A stretch of DNA of 64,000 nucleotides from Thalassia testudinum (taxonomy: Eukaryota > Streptophyta > Magnoliopsida > Alismatales > Hydrocharitaceae): NCBI GenBank assembly GCA_037157565.1, contig JAZHRO010000036.1:130890001-130954000 (forward strand). Direction: 5' to 3'. The translations under genes and the position numbers were made by a program. Shown here piece by piece: positions 33,901 through 45,306 of the stretch (position 1 is the first letter of the stretch; each line of letters opens with the position of its first letter). A model generated the notes under the pieces. It ran no database searches, had not been told where the DNA came from, and saw only the letters and a program-made list of their open reading frames with translations.

Positions 33901-35672
33901 CTCAGTAGCTTCGTTGCTCGAAGTGCGGAGATGCATTTGAATCCTCCGTCTACAGGTTGGCCGTGGAACTCAAAGGGAGGCAGCCGTGGTATGGAGAAAA
34001 CAATCTTCCTCCCAAAACAATCTACAAGGGCGTGGTATGCGGCCAACCAGTCCATCCCCAAGATTACACTGAAGTCATCCATCGGGATCATGATCAGGTC
34101 TATAGGGAGACTGTGTCCCCCTATCATGACCTCACAGTTAGTGAGAACCTCCTTGGCAACAAATACCTGCCCACCTGGTCCTCTAATCAGGAAAGGCTCC
34201 TCTAAAAGTACACTGCTCACTCCCGTGCAGACAACGAAACTTGTAGAAACAAACAAATGCGTGGCACTGGAATCGAAAAGAGTGTAGATGAGTCTGCCGG
34301 AAATAGTAACCATACTTGCCACTACAGAGCCCGAAGCTCTGGCATCTCCGTGAGTCAGGGTGTTAACATGCCCTTTAGTCCTCGGTACAGAAGAAACAGC
34401 CGCGCTCTAGATCGGGTGGGAGGCAGTGGGTCGGTACCCTCCTTGTGACTGTTGCCCTCCTCCTTGGGTCTGGTATTCGCAGCCGCCAGATCGGCCTCCA
34501 GTGCTCGGTGCTGGGAGCGTCGGCTGTGCTTCAGTCCTAGATGGACAATTCCTCCGTATGTGGCCCGGGTGGCCACACTGATAGCAGAGGGGTACGTGAC
34601 TTTCCTCTGTTGCCCCTACTGGTGACTGGGCGGGGGTTTGCTACAGTCGGTTGATCCCTATCGGGGACCCCCATAGGTCCCTAGTGGACCCATAGAACGG
34701 GACGGTTCCCCTGCTGGCGTTTGGTGCCTCCTCTCCCGGTGGCCCTGTGAGTGCTCCTGCGGGTAGGGCTCTTCCATCCTCCTCCATCAATATCTCATGT
34801 GGACGGGTTGGTCTCTTCATAGGTCATGGTAGCCTCGACTACACGGGAGAAGGTAGGCAGCTTCAGGGGCTTTATGTACCCCCGGATGGCAGATCGGAGA
34901 CCCTTGGTGAATCTCCACAAGCGCTCCTCCTTGGTGGATTAGGTTGTCGGGGCAAAGTGTGATAATTCTAGAAAACGCGTACGTTACACGCTAACTGTCA
35001 TTGTCCCTTGGCGAAGAGTGTGGAACTCCCGCCTCCTCTGATCCTACCAAGTCTGTGGGAAGTACTGCTCACAAAAGAGCACCACAAACCGGTCCCACAT
35101 CAGCTCTCCCTCCTCCTATCCTCTAACCGCCCTCCACCACCTGTGAGTTGCACTCTCCAGCTGATACTTGGCGAAGGCCACGCGGCATTCTGTAGGAGGA
35201 CAGAGGTGTCAAAGATCTCCATCTGCTCCAACCAATCTTTTGCCTCAGACAGGCTTTCCTCCCCCTTGAAAGAGGGGGGCTTCAGCTTCCTGAATTGGCT
35301 AATAACCTCATGGTGTAGCCGCAGCGGAGGAAGGAGTGCACCTCCAGGCAAGGAGGACTCGTGCCCCGAAGAGTTTGAAGGGGGTGGTAGAGGATCACCC
35401 CCTCCTCCTCCAGCTTGTCCAGCGCCGTGGCGGCTTGCCTGCCCCACGGAGGATTCCCCCTGTACATCCCTAGGAAGGGAAGGCTGAGGAGGAGGCTGAT
35501 GGAGCTCCTCTCGCATAAGACTCCGGATCAGTTGGGCGAGGTCCGAGGCCTGGATGCCTGGGAGGAGAGGTGGAGCGGCACTGTCTTCGGCCATCGCTTG
35601 TCCTCCCCTACGACCACGTCCTCGACCACGACCACATCCGTGGCCTGCCTCAATAGCTCCCTAGCGAGGCAT
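30908..35672 (-). pseudogene. element B gag-pol-chromodomain remnant
   Basis: Minus-strand order: gag start at 35672 with a stop at the fourth codon; gag core (about 35100-35330); CCHC knuckle region (34500-34600); protease in the open piece 33669-34322, with LFDSS where LFDSG is expected; RT 33237-33540 with [11 protein letters not shown] intact; RNase H 32607-32885; integrase HHCC and core 31767-32297; integrase tail 31211-31549; chromodomain 30908-31183, ending [17 protein letters not shown]. At least ten frame interruptions separate these pieces. Inactive, but all domains of a Tekay-type element are present in canonical order (PR-RT-RH-INT-CHD). Confidence 0.9.
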
Positions 35673-35843
35673 TTCTTGCTCAGAGATCGAGGAAGAATGA
35701 GATTATTGGTGCCTGTTTGACCAAAGAGGAGACGTGAGACTCGGATACGATAATCAAGAGAAAACGTCGTGATGGCTATCTTAGTTACATGTACAAGTGT
35801 GGTGTTTTCCGAACTACTTGGTTCATTTCTTGGGATGACCTTA

Positions 35844-35854
35844 CTCTGATACCA
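35844..35854 (-). other. element B primer-binding site
   Basis: Minus-strand TGGTATCAGAG, complementary to initiator tRNA-Met, two bases inside the 5' LTR that starts at 35857. Confidence 0.8.
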
Positions 35855-35856
35855 TC

Positions 35857-36849
35857 TGTCACAACCCGGTCCTAGATCCCTACAGGATCCGAGACTGGTT
35901 CGCTTCGATTTTTCCCAAGACCCAGTCGTCCAACAAGAAATAACCAAGTAACATTCAGCAAACCACAATCACACAAGTACAGTAACTAAGCAGAAAGAAA
36001 TTTACAACAGGGGGAAAAGGAACAGTAATATTATGTCATAATACAGCCATCATAACAAAATGAGTACATGTAGCAGAAGACAAAGCTATAGAAACTCACT
36101 ATCAATAGTAGAACTAAAGCTAGGCTCGACTAGGCCCAGCGTCCTCAACAATCGGTGGCTCAGGCTGCTCAAATCCCTGACCTGTACAGAATTTATTTAA
36201 CTGGAGTCAGCTAACGCTGAGCAAAGTGGTGGCTAAGAAGTAACATGCATTTAACAAGTAGTTAACATAAAATTTTCCATTTTCCTAATTATATTATACA
36301 AGTGGGTACGTAGAGATCTCTAATTAGGATTTATTAATTAATCTTCTTGTTTCCTATAGGAACGATTTTGCTTGCAGCTTCCTATGATAGAGGATGCCCA
36401 CGTGGCACTCTCCTGACGAGGGGAGTCCCACCGTGGTAGTCCTATACTCGGTCTACCACCCCGAGGTCACGGTCGTGACGTAGCGGTGACTACAGCACAC
36501 ATGATAAGCGTGCAGGTAGTTACCCCCCACTGGCACACGGTCAGTCGTTTCCGCTAGCGGGTACGCCTCAACGTATAGTGTGGAATAGTATAGGGCTTTG
36601 CCCTCTCAGAATAGAATAGGGGTCTCACCCCTCCTCAGTCCACGTACCCTCGTCCGACTACCCCGATTTGCCCAATGGGCTAACGAGAGTCGGTGTGGGG
36701 TGGCCATACCTAGCCCCGGGTCCCCTGGGGCGGATAGCTCCCCCCTACACTAAGTAGCTCACCTCGGTACCACGTACACGAGGGCCACTAAGAGTCATCG
36801 TAGAGTGGCCAAACCCACCCTGGGTCCCAACCCAAGGGCGGCAAGCTCC
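35857..36849 (-). repeat. element B 5' LTR, inner part
   Basis: Begins TGTCACAA and aligns with 24367 onward. Includes structured unit 1 with hairpin CCTCG (36762-36766)/CGAGG (36779-36783). Interrupted at GCTCC by the solo LTR. Confidence 0.85.
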
Positions 36850-39551
36850 TGTAACGACCCGATTCCCAAGTCCCTACGAGACACGAGAACCGGACTGACT
36901 CGACTAATCCCAAGACCTAGTCGTCCAACGAGGAAGTAACCAAAAGAGCAGTAAAATAAACCACATTCAGCATGAATATAACTAGCAGTAACAAAAATAC
37001 AGCAGTAAGAAAATGAACTATACAGCATGTACCACCACAACAGTAGAATAACATTTATAACATAACATGAACTTCAAGTAAAGCAAAGTACAGAGAGTAA
37101 CAAGAACTACTCACTACAGTGGAACAAAAAGGGGTACAAAAGAACTGCGGTAACTCTATTGGACCCTACTCGGCCTAGCGTCCTCTGCAGCCGCTGACCC
37201 TGGCTGCTCAAGCCCTAGTCCTGAAAAGTAACGAGTGTAACACGTCAGCGAAACGCTGAGTAGAGTGGCAACTAAACTAAAGAAACAGTAAAATGTACAG
37301 TAGCTGTTTTATTTTCTTTCTTTCTTTATTTACGTCTTTCTATTGTTTCACAATTTATCTATTTCTCAGATCCTTCACTTGATCTCGAATGTTCCTCGTG
37401 GGAACGATCTTGATTGCGGTCTTTTCCGAAGAGTAGAAGTAACACTTGGTGCTCTCCTGGCCGGGAGAGTCCCTCGTGGTGATCCTACTCTCAGTCAACC
37501 ACCCCAAGGTCGCTGACAGATGTAACGGTGACTACGGCACGCGCGATAAACACACGGGTAGCTACCCCGCACTGGCACGCGGTCAGTCGTTTTCGTTAGC
37601 GGGTGTGCCCAAAGCACAGCACGGAACCAGTATAGGGCAGAGCCCTCTCAGTAATAGGGGTCCAACCCCTCCACAGTAACCAAACAGGGGCCTTGCCCCT
37701 TCACAGTCCGCGCACCCTCGCCTGACTACCTTGGTTTGCCCAGTGGGCCTAACAAGTCGGTGTAGGAAGGTCAGTAGAACCCCGGGTCCCGTGGGGTAGC
37801 CAGCACTCTCCCTACACTAGTAGCTCTCCTCGGTACTGTGTACACGAGGGCCAAAAGTCGGTACAAACTGGCCAGACCTAACCCCGGGTCCTTGGGGCGG
37901 CTAGCTCTGCTCTGCACTAAGAGGTAATGTGTGCTCTCTTTGGTACCACGTACCCAAGAGACAACACACTTCCACATCTTTCTTTCTCAGTTCCATTTCA
38001 TTCTCTTTCCAGGAGTTCTACTCCTAATTCCCCGTAGGGTTCCAGCTCTTTTAACTCAGCACACTTAGGTTTCACCGTTCCAGTTTCACGTTCATACAAC
38101 CCATGTTCTCAATCATGTTTATTTATTCATAACAGGCAGTTGATAAATCAATTTACAGGCCGCTATTATTTCCTTTCCTCATTTTCCAAGACTACAATAT
38201 TATATACATATCACTAGTTTTCTAGTCCTAAGATTCATGCCGTACCCTAGGATCTATCATTCAATCTAGTTTCCAGTCCTAGGTTTCATGCAATACCCTA
38301 GGATCTATCATTCAATCTGGTTTCTCATTCCTAGGATTCATGCAATGCCCTAGGTTCTATTAATTGTTCCATAATTGTAACAAATTATGCTAATAATTTT
38401 AAAAGCCACTCTACCAGCTACAACGGGAGTACTAGGGGCGTGGTCGGAAATCCCGCGTGCCTCCGCAACCCCCGAGAGTGCAATGGAACGGGATCCTAAC
38501 ACAAGGATCAAACACAAGGAGTTTCTCAGAACAATATATAATTACTGTAAACGGGTAGAGGATTTTATTCCGAAAGGAACGCAACTCGAAACACGGAAAA
38601 CAGACTCCGAACAGGCCCTAAACGGGTCAAAAACGACGAAACAGACCAAAATCAGACGTTTGAAACCTCTTCCAGACGTCTTAAAATGTGGGTCAGATGG
38701 TACCTTCGCTCTGTGTAGTCCCTCAAACGTCCAGAAGCCTGCGGGGGCGTCTGGCTTAATTCCCAGACATCCGATGGTCAACCCGGACGTCTGGAAGTCC
38801 TCTCCGTCGTCTGGCAGTGCGGCCAGACGTCCGATTCGCGTTGGATGGTGAGTCTCGCGCCCTTCCGAGCAAAACCTGCACGCACCCACTCCTCGCTCTC
38901 TGTACAACGGGTTGCAGACGAAGGCGCGGCGGACGGCTGCATGGCCGTACGCGCGAAAAAGGAAGAAGGACGAAATAACTTACTTGCCAGACGTCTGAAC
39001 AGTCCTCTAGACGTCTTCACCGTCGTCTGGTTGGAATCCCAGACGTCTGATTCTGGAAAAACTTCCAGAATCAGAGCTCGACTCGCTCTCCGCTCGCAAC
39101 ACACGGCCGCGCCGCACCCCGTCCGCCTGCTGCTCGAGCTGCAGCAGCCCTCCCGCGACACTCCACGCCCGCTGCTCCCCCGCCGGCCGGCTCTAGCTGC
39201 CCCGGCAAGCTCGAGCCCTCACGGTCGAGCACCTCCTCCCTCGCGCAACACCTCCTCCCACCCACTTACCACGGCCATTGCTGCCGCCGCTCGCTCGCTC
39301 TCGCACCGGCTGGAAGAAGAAGAAGGAAGCGGAGGAGATGAGAGTGAGGGAGAGGGCGAGGGCCTTATAAGGCCGTGCGAGGAGAGAGAGAGAGAGCACA
39401 GCACTGCGCCCTGCAGGAGAAGAGAGGGAAAAAGAGGGAAAGCGGGTGGGCGGTTGCAGGTCTGCGCGCGCATGCGCGCAGACGCAACCCGTACGCCACA
39501 GAAATTGAATCCCAGACGTCTTAAAAACGTCTTGAAGCCGCGTTCGTAACA
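36850..39551 (-). mobile_element. solo LTR of the element D family (2,702 bp)
   Basis: Starts TGTAACGACCC, ends …CGTAACA, and is flanked by an exact GCTCC duplication (36845-36849 and 39552-39556). It aligns end to end with the LTRs of D (43800-46488). No internal element remains, so it most likely arose by recombination between the two LTRs of a full copy. It carries hairpin CCTCG (37828-37832)/CGAGG (37845-37849), a second unit ending CTCTTTG/CAAGAG, three ~51-bp CCTAGG repeats (about 38227-38360), at least six GACGTC hexamers and a TATA-like TTATAA at 39365-39370. Confidence 0.92.
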
Positions 39552-39726
39552 GCTCCCCTCTAGACTACAAGGGATAGTTGCTCTCTTCAGTACCACATAC
39601 ACGAAGGTCAGCTTACTTCCCTTAAAGCATTTTCAGACGTCTAGTGGACATCCCAGATGTCCGGACAGACGTCTGGCGAACAACCTAGATGTCTTAAATA
39701 TGACCAAAGGGTGTCGGGTCGTTTCA
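39552..39726 (-). repeat. element B 5' LTR, outer part with internal deletion
   Basis: Continues from 36849. At about 39624 it jumps from the CTTACTTCCCTTA segment to AAGCATTTTCAG, sequences that lie more than 1.1 kb apart in the 3' LTR of B (25431 and about 30750, ignoring NC1). The TATA region is therefore lost. The end …GTCGTTTCA (39726) abuts the GTAGT duplication. Confidence 0.85.
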
Positions 39727-40457
39727 GTAGTTAAGGGACTTATATGTGTGCATACTTCCCATATCTCTAAATAGATTTTGTACGTGCAGCAAGTAGCAAC
39801 AATCAAATTCCAATCAGCCAAAATTCTTCTTGAAGGGTCATCATAGATCTTCCTAGCTTGCTCAAATAGCTTTAGCTCAGATATTTCAATATGAAGAATC
39901 AATAAGATACAATTGAGAAGTAGGCAAAATAAATTATGGAACTTGTCTACATGCATATCACAATAGCATAATAGATGCAACATTCATCATAGATGGAGGA
40001 ATAAAGAGAACACAAGTTAGTCTTGTTTTAACAGAAAGCGAAGTCAAAAGGCTGGTTGAGGGTATATTGTTTGATACCCTTATCCATGGGTAGATTTGAG
40101 CAATATACCCTCAACCGAATCAACACAACCTACATCTCATGGTGTCAAATGCTAAAATTAGATAGCAACAACAATGTTAACTCCAAAACAAAAGTTCCTG
40201 GTAGACCTGGTCCATTATTTTTTTTGAATAAATAGACTTTTGTCCATTATGATATTATATGCAAGTCAATAGCAATGGTATCATGTCCTTATAACTCAAT
40301 ATTGCCATAACAAACCAGTCTCATCCTTATCAAACCACTTAAACAATTATAAGGAACATTTCTAGCATCGGAGAAAAGAAGAGCAGGTTACTCAAGTAGC
40401 TCAATTTCACCTGCTTTAGATTATGCGTCATGTCCTTTAGATCTTCAATAGCATCCA
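39727..40457. other. older DNA between elements B and C
   Basis: AT-rich. A minus-strand open piece at about 39740-39983 includes ELKLFEQARKIYDDPSRRILADWNLIV, which looks protein-like but which I cannot assign with confidence. About 40030-40120 holds two inverted phrases around GAGGGTATATTG. Nothing else recognised. Confidence 0.35.
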
Positions 40458-40642
40458 TCATGTGACAACTTAGCCAACCTGTGGATACTTCTCCATGAAT
40501 TTGTTCTCCAATCCTACAAAACTTCATGCTCTGAATTCCTAAGACCTTCAATATCAATGGTCAGGTTGTTGGGATCAAAAGCCATCAGTGTCAACACTGT
40601 GTGCAACATCTCTTCCAGCAAATAGGGAATAAGGACCACAAG
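40458..40642 (-). pseudogene. MAPR-type heme/steroid-binding protein pseudogene (3' end)
   Basis: The minus strand reads CGPYSLFAGRDVAHSVDTDGF, stop, DPNNLTIDIEGLRNSEHEVL, stop, DW, then after a one-base shift FMEKYPQVG, stop, VVT, stop. This is the second half of the cytochrome b5-like domain of plant membrane-associated progesterone/steroid-binding proteins (GPY-x-FAGRD core, then a DW...KF...KYP-VG-VV terminus), and the final stop is at the family's usual end. Two in-frame stops, one frameshift and a further stop before VVT make it non-functional. Its 5' part was cut off by insertion of element C at 40643. Confidence 0.75.
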
Positions 40643-43290
40643 TGTTATGACATGATCCAAGCTCTTTACAGAATCCAAGATCGGCTCGCCTCGACTAAAT
40701 CCCAAGACCCAATCGTCCAACAAGAAATAACCAAAAGCAAAAAATATTCTACAACCACACATCCAATGTAACTAAGCAGAAATAAATAAGAGACAGTAAT
40801 GGAAATCAGAACGAGAAGTCTCAAAAAAATATTACATGCCATAAGCGTAAAGTACTATAACATACATAGCCATCACAACTACAATAGAGGGAAATACAAT
40901 AGAAATATAGTAGAAACAGCTAATACATACTAAAGGTACTCGTTACCTACAAAAGTCTCTGCAACGGAAAAGAGAAAAACACTACAACTGAGCTCGGCTA
41001 GGCCTAGCACCCTCAGTAGCCGGTGGTGCTAGCTGCTCAACTTCCTAACCTGAACATGGTTATATAATCCGTAGTCAGCTAACGCTGAGTAGAGTATTGG
41101 TTAAGCCATTTACAGGTAATTTAACATAAAGAAACAAGCAAATAACTAATCATTCATTTCCATTTATCTCAACTAAATGTTTCTGATTTGGTTATTCTAA
41201 TAAGGATCCACAACATTTTTTAATTCTCTTGTTCCCTAATTGAACGATCTTGATTGCAGTTTATTCCACGATGTAGGATGTACACGTGGCACTCTCCTAG
41301 CTGGGAGAGCCCCCGTGGTAGTCCTACACCCGGTCTACCACTCCGAGGTCACGGTCGCGGCGTAGCACGCAAGGGTAACTACCTTGCACTGGTACACGGT
41401 CAGTCGTTTCCGTTAGTGAGTACGCCCAAACGTACAGTACAGAACAGAATAGGGCCTTGCCCTCTCAAAACTGGAGTCTTGCCCCACAATAGTCAACATA
41501 CACTCGCTCGACTATTAAGGTTTGTCCAGCGGGCCTAACAAAAGTTGGTGTAGGGTGGCTAGTCCTAACCCTGGGCCCCATGGGGTGGCAGCTCCCCCCC
41601 CTACACTAAAGTAACATGAGTTGATGTAGGGGACATTTCTAACCCCGAATTTCAACCCAAGGGCGGCTAGCTCCCCCTACAGTAAAGTGATGGTAGCTCT
41701 CCTCGGTACCGCGTACTCGAGGGCCAACTCACTTCCCTCCTACATACGATATTCATTCCGTATACGTGAGTTCCTCTTGTAGTTCCCTGTAGGGTTCATG
41801 CATTGTATTCATTTCATTTCGATTCACGACATGCATATCTCCTTGTTCACATCTTGGCTCTTAACCATATAACAGGCAGCTTGTGATTTAATAACTGAAA
41901 GGAACATCACATCATTTAACTATTCATTTGCTAGCAGTAAGGGTTCTAACATACATTTCATAATAGACCGTGTAGCTTAAGCAATGTTCATTCATTCAAT
42001 TCTGCCCTAAGATTCATTCCATATCCTAGGGATCAATCAATTCATTCTAAGATAGCATGCATTTTGATTAATTAAGTCATAGTATTGAGATAAACCACTC
42101 TACCGGGATACACGGGTGGAATGGGGGCTTGAATCGCTGATCCCGTCGTCTCTGCAGGCCTCGTATACTCCACTGGCTGGAGACGTATACGATTAACCAA
42201 ATCACATCAAACGAGTTCAAAACAACGATACTTCGTTTGCATAAAACTGACTCTGTTTAGGCCCCGAACGGACCAAAAACATGCACTCTGACTAAAATCA
42301 GATGTCTGGGACTAGACCCAGACATCTTAAACGACCACAGAATCCCACCTTGCTTTCCTATGCTGATTTCGGACATCTGGAACCCCTCATGACCGTCCTG
42401 GGATTCTTCCAAATGTCTGTCAGTGCACCCAGACGTCTGAGATGGTTATCAGACATCATAGAGATGTCCAAACGTCCTAAAGCATCTCGAAGGGCACGCT
42501 ACATGCCTTTCCAACGTTCTGTACCTATGCATGCATGCACGAGTTAAAACTGCGACACCTAAACTTAACGTATGTGCATGCAGGTGCATACAGAGGACAT
42601 ACCTTGGCACTTTGCATACTATCAGATGTTCGACGCTAGCTCCGGACGTCTTGAGGCTCCTCCAGATGTCTGGATAGCGTCCCAGACGTCTGATACTGTA
42701 GAAAAATGTTTCTGCAGAACACCTCGTGAACCTTCTCCCCGCGTGACCGTCCGCCCGCTGAATCGCAGCTGTCGCTCCAGCAGCTGCAAGTGGTCACAGA
42801 GCTCCTCTCCACAAGCTCCTCCGGCCTCACCTCCTCTCCCGAGATCCTCCGAGCTCCTCCGGCCGCACCTCCTCCCCCGAGCTCCTCCGACCGCACCTCC
42901 TCTCTCACGCTCTCCCTCTCCCTCACCCACACTCTCCCTTTCTCCCTCTCCCCCATGCTCCGCCCCTCTCCTTCCCCACTTGCGGCTGCAAGGGGATGGG
43001 GAGGAGAGGCTCGTTGGCGGCGAGGTGGTGTTGAGGTGGAGGTAGAGGTGGTGGTGTGGAGATGGAGAGGGTGGAGGGGTGTGGGGTTTGGGGGTCTTTT
43101 TAAAGAGGGGAGGGTGTGTGCGTGGGTGTGTTGTGTGGGAAGAGAGAGAGGGAAAAATTGTGAGATTTTCCCTGCAAGGTTTCCTCTTTCCCATAAAGCC
43201 CACAAACTTAAACCCAGCGGGTTTAAAATTACACTTACACCCCTACCCTTTCAGGAAAACCTCGAATGACCTTTGGGAAAGATCATTTCA
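40643..43290 (-). repeat. element C 3' LTR (2,648 bp)
   Basis: TGTTATGA…GATCATTTCA. It has two structured units, but only the second keeps the terminal hairpin CCTCG (41701-41705)/CGAGG (41718-41722). The GACGTC-family motifs at 42299-42700 are mostly GATGTC/GACATC. A GC/CT-rich promoter segment (42720-43120) contains the sense TATA-like TTTAAAAAG at about 43095-43105. The first 166 bp agree with the 5' LTR at roughly 88%. Confidence 0.9.
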
Positions 43291-43373
43291 ATATAACAAA
43301 CTAAAAATAAGTTTCATCCTCGAAACTTGGGCTAACTAGGGAGCGGAAATGACCGTGAAAGGACATAACAAAC

Positions 43374-43715
43374 TTAAAGAGGATCAAAGTAGGTCAGAAG
43401 CAACGTACCCCCAAAAAGCTCCAGGTATTGTTCTTGCATTGCTGCCTCGGGCTCCCAGGTCGCCTCCTCGTACCATTGGCTTCTCCATAGGACCTTCACC
43501 AGTGGCACCTCCTTCCCTCTCAGACTCCGGACGGCTCTGTCTAGTATTTGCACTGGACTCTCAGGATAGGTCAAGTCATCTCCCACCTTGATGCTCTTAT
43601 GGCTCAGAACGTGACTGGGATCGGCGATGTATTTCTTGAGGTTAGACACATGGAACACGTCATGCACTTCAGAAAGCTGGGGAGGAAGGGCAAGTTGGTA
43701 AGTAACGGGTCCTAT
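43374..43715 (-). pseudogene. element C pol, C-terminal piece with chromodomain
   Basis: Open minus-strand piece: [25 protein letters not shown], then the chromodomain [13 protein letters not shown]…[24 protein letters not shown] to the stop at 43374. The chromodomain aromatic cage positions (Y, W, W) appear retained. The upstream join is at 59229. Confidence 0.9.
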
Positions 43716-44691
43716 TGAAATCGATCGACTATGGTTCGTATAAAAATCATCGTTGTTGTAGTACATGTCACAAATACAAACCATTATCACGTCAATTTTT
43801 GTAACGACCCGGTTCCCGAGTCCCTACGAGACACGAGAACCGGACCGACTCGACTAATCCCAAGACCCAGTCGTCCAACGAGGAAGTAACCAAAAGACAG
43901 TAAAATAAACCACATTCAGCATGAATATAACTAACAGTAAAAAGTACAGCAGTAAGGAAAGAAACTACTACAGTAGGCACCACCACAACAGTAAAACAAC
44001 ATTTATCATATAACAAAAACTGCAGGTAAAGAAGGTACAGCGGAAACAAAACTACTCACTAGAACAGAAACAAAAGAAGGTACAAAGCTGTGGCAACTCT
44101 ACTGGACCCTACTCGGCCCAGCGTCCTCTGCAGCCGCCGACCCTGGCTGCTCAACACCTGGTCCTGAAAAAGGTAACGAGTGTAACACGTCAGCAAAACG
44201 CTGAGTAGAGTGGCAAACTAACTAAAGGCAACAGTAGAGTGTACAGTAGCTGTTATGTTCTATTACTTCCTTTATTTACATCTTTCAATTTTTCTCACTA
44301 TTTCATTTACTTCTCAGATCCTTTACTTGATCTCGAATGTCCTCGTGGGACGATCTTGATTGCAGTCTTTTCCAACAGTAGAAGTAGCACGTGGTGCTCT
44401 CCTGGCCGGGAGAGTCCCCCGTGGTGATCCTACCCTCAGTCAACCACCCCAAGGTCACTGACAGACGTAACGGTGACTACGGCACGCGCGATAAACGCAC
44501 AGGTAGCTAGCCCGTACTGGCACGCGGTCAGTCGTTTCCGTTAACGGGTGCGCCCAAAGCACAGCACGGAACCAGGGCAGAGCCCTCTCAGTAACAGGGG
44601 TCCAACCCCTCCACAGTAACCAAACCGGGGCCTTGCCCCTCCACAGTCCGCGCACCCTCGTCTGACTACCCTGGTTTGCCCTAGTGGGCCT

Positions 44692-44902
44692 AACAAGTCG
44701 GTGAAGGAGGCTAGCAGAACCCCGGGGCCCGTGGGGTAGCTAGTACTCTCCTAACACTACTAGCTCTCCTCGGTACTACGTACACGAGGGCCAACAAGTC
44801 GGTACAGAGCGGCCAAGCCTAACCCCGGGTCCCTGGGGCGGCTGGCCCCACTCTGCACTAAAACAGGTACAGGTACTTCCCTTGGTACTGCGTACCCAAG
44901 AG
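44692..44902. repeat. two tandem structured units in element D 3' LTR
   Basis: Both start AACAAGTCGGT (44692 and 44793). Unit 1: inner ACCCC/GGGGT-type stem, terminal hairpin CCTCG (44768-44772)/CGAGG (44785-44789) around GTAC-TAC-GTAC. Unit 2: outer GTACAGAG with CTCTGCAC (one mismatch), inner CCCCGGG/CCTGGGG, terminal CTTG (44881-44884)/CAAG (44897-44900) around GTAC-TGC-GTAC. The 5' LTR repeats them at +7,718. Confidence 0.75.
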
Positions 44903-45154
44903 ACAGTACAACTACATCTCAGTTCCATTCCTTTTCTTTCCAGGAGTTCCACTCCTAATTCCCCGTAGGGTTCCAGCCCTTTATCTCAGAACATCATATG
45001 TTTCACTTTCCAGATTCACGTTCTCAATTTCCATGATCTCAAACATGTTTCTTTGTTCATAACAGGCAGCTGTTAATTAATTTCACAGGCAGCTTATATA
45101 TTCCTTTCCATTTTTCCAAGACTGCAGTAATATACATTCCACTAGTTTTTCCAT

Positions 45155-45306
45155 CCTAGGATTCATGCCATATCCTAGGATCTATCATACAATCTAGTTT
45201 TCCGGCCCTAGGATTCATGCAACACCTAGGAGCTATCATTCCATACATTTCTCATTCCTAGGGTTCATGCAATGCCCTAGGTTCTAGTTATGGTTCCATA
45301 CTTTAA
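45155..45306. repeat. three ~51-bp CCTAGG repeats in element D LTR
   Basis: CCTAGGATTCATGC or CCTAGGGTTCATGC begins at 45155, 45207 and 45257, each followed by a second CCTAGG ~20 bp on. The same array is in the solo LTR (about 38227-38360) and at 52873-53024. Confidence 0.75.

Larger units (their letters stand above)
24367..39726 (-). mobile_element. gypsy element B (Tekay-type) with two nested insertions
   Basis: A minus-strand element bounded by an exact GTAGT duplication (24362-24366 and 39727-39731). The 3' LTR is 24367-30824, interrupted by the non-coding element NC1 (26604-30710). The pol remnant is about 30908-35672, with a primer-binding site at 35844-35854. The 5' LTR is 35857-39726, interrupted by a solo LTR (36850-39551). 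Without insertions it would be about 8.5 kb. LTR ends agree at roughly 88-90% by eye. Confidence 0.92.

Noticed and set aside
38845..39549. 234-residue open frame, Arg/Pro/Ser-rich
   Set aside because: Lies inside the GC-rich promoter of a solo LTR, overlaps frames on the other strand and shows only low-complexity composition.
39740..39983. PPR-like protein piece (ELKLFEQARKIYDD…)
   Set aside because: Superficially similar to one PPR motif, but there is no second motif or start and flanks are non-coding; not enough to call.
42572..43269. Overlapping 157-193-residue frames on both strands
   Set aside because: Pro/Ser- and Gly/Arg-rich translations of the CT/GA-rich promoter of the element C LTR; no domain.
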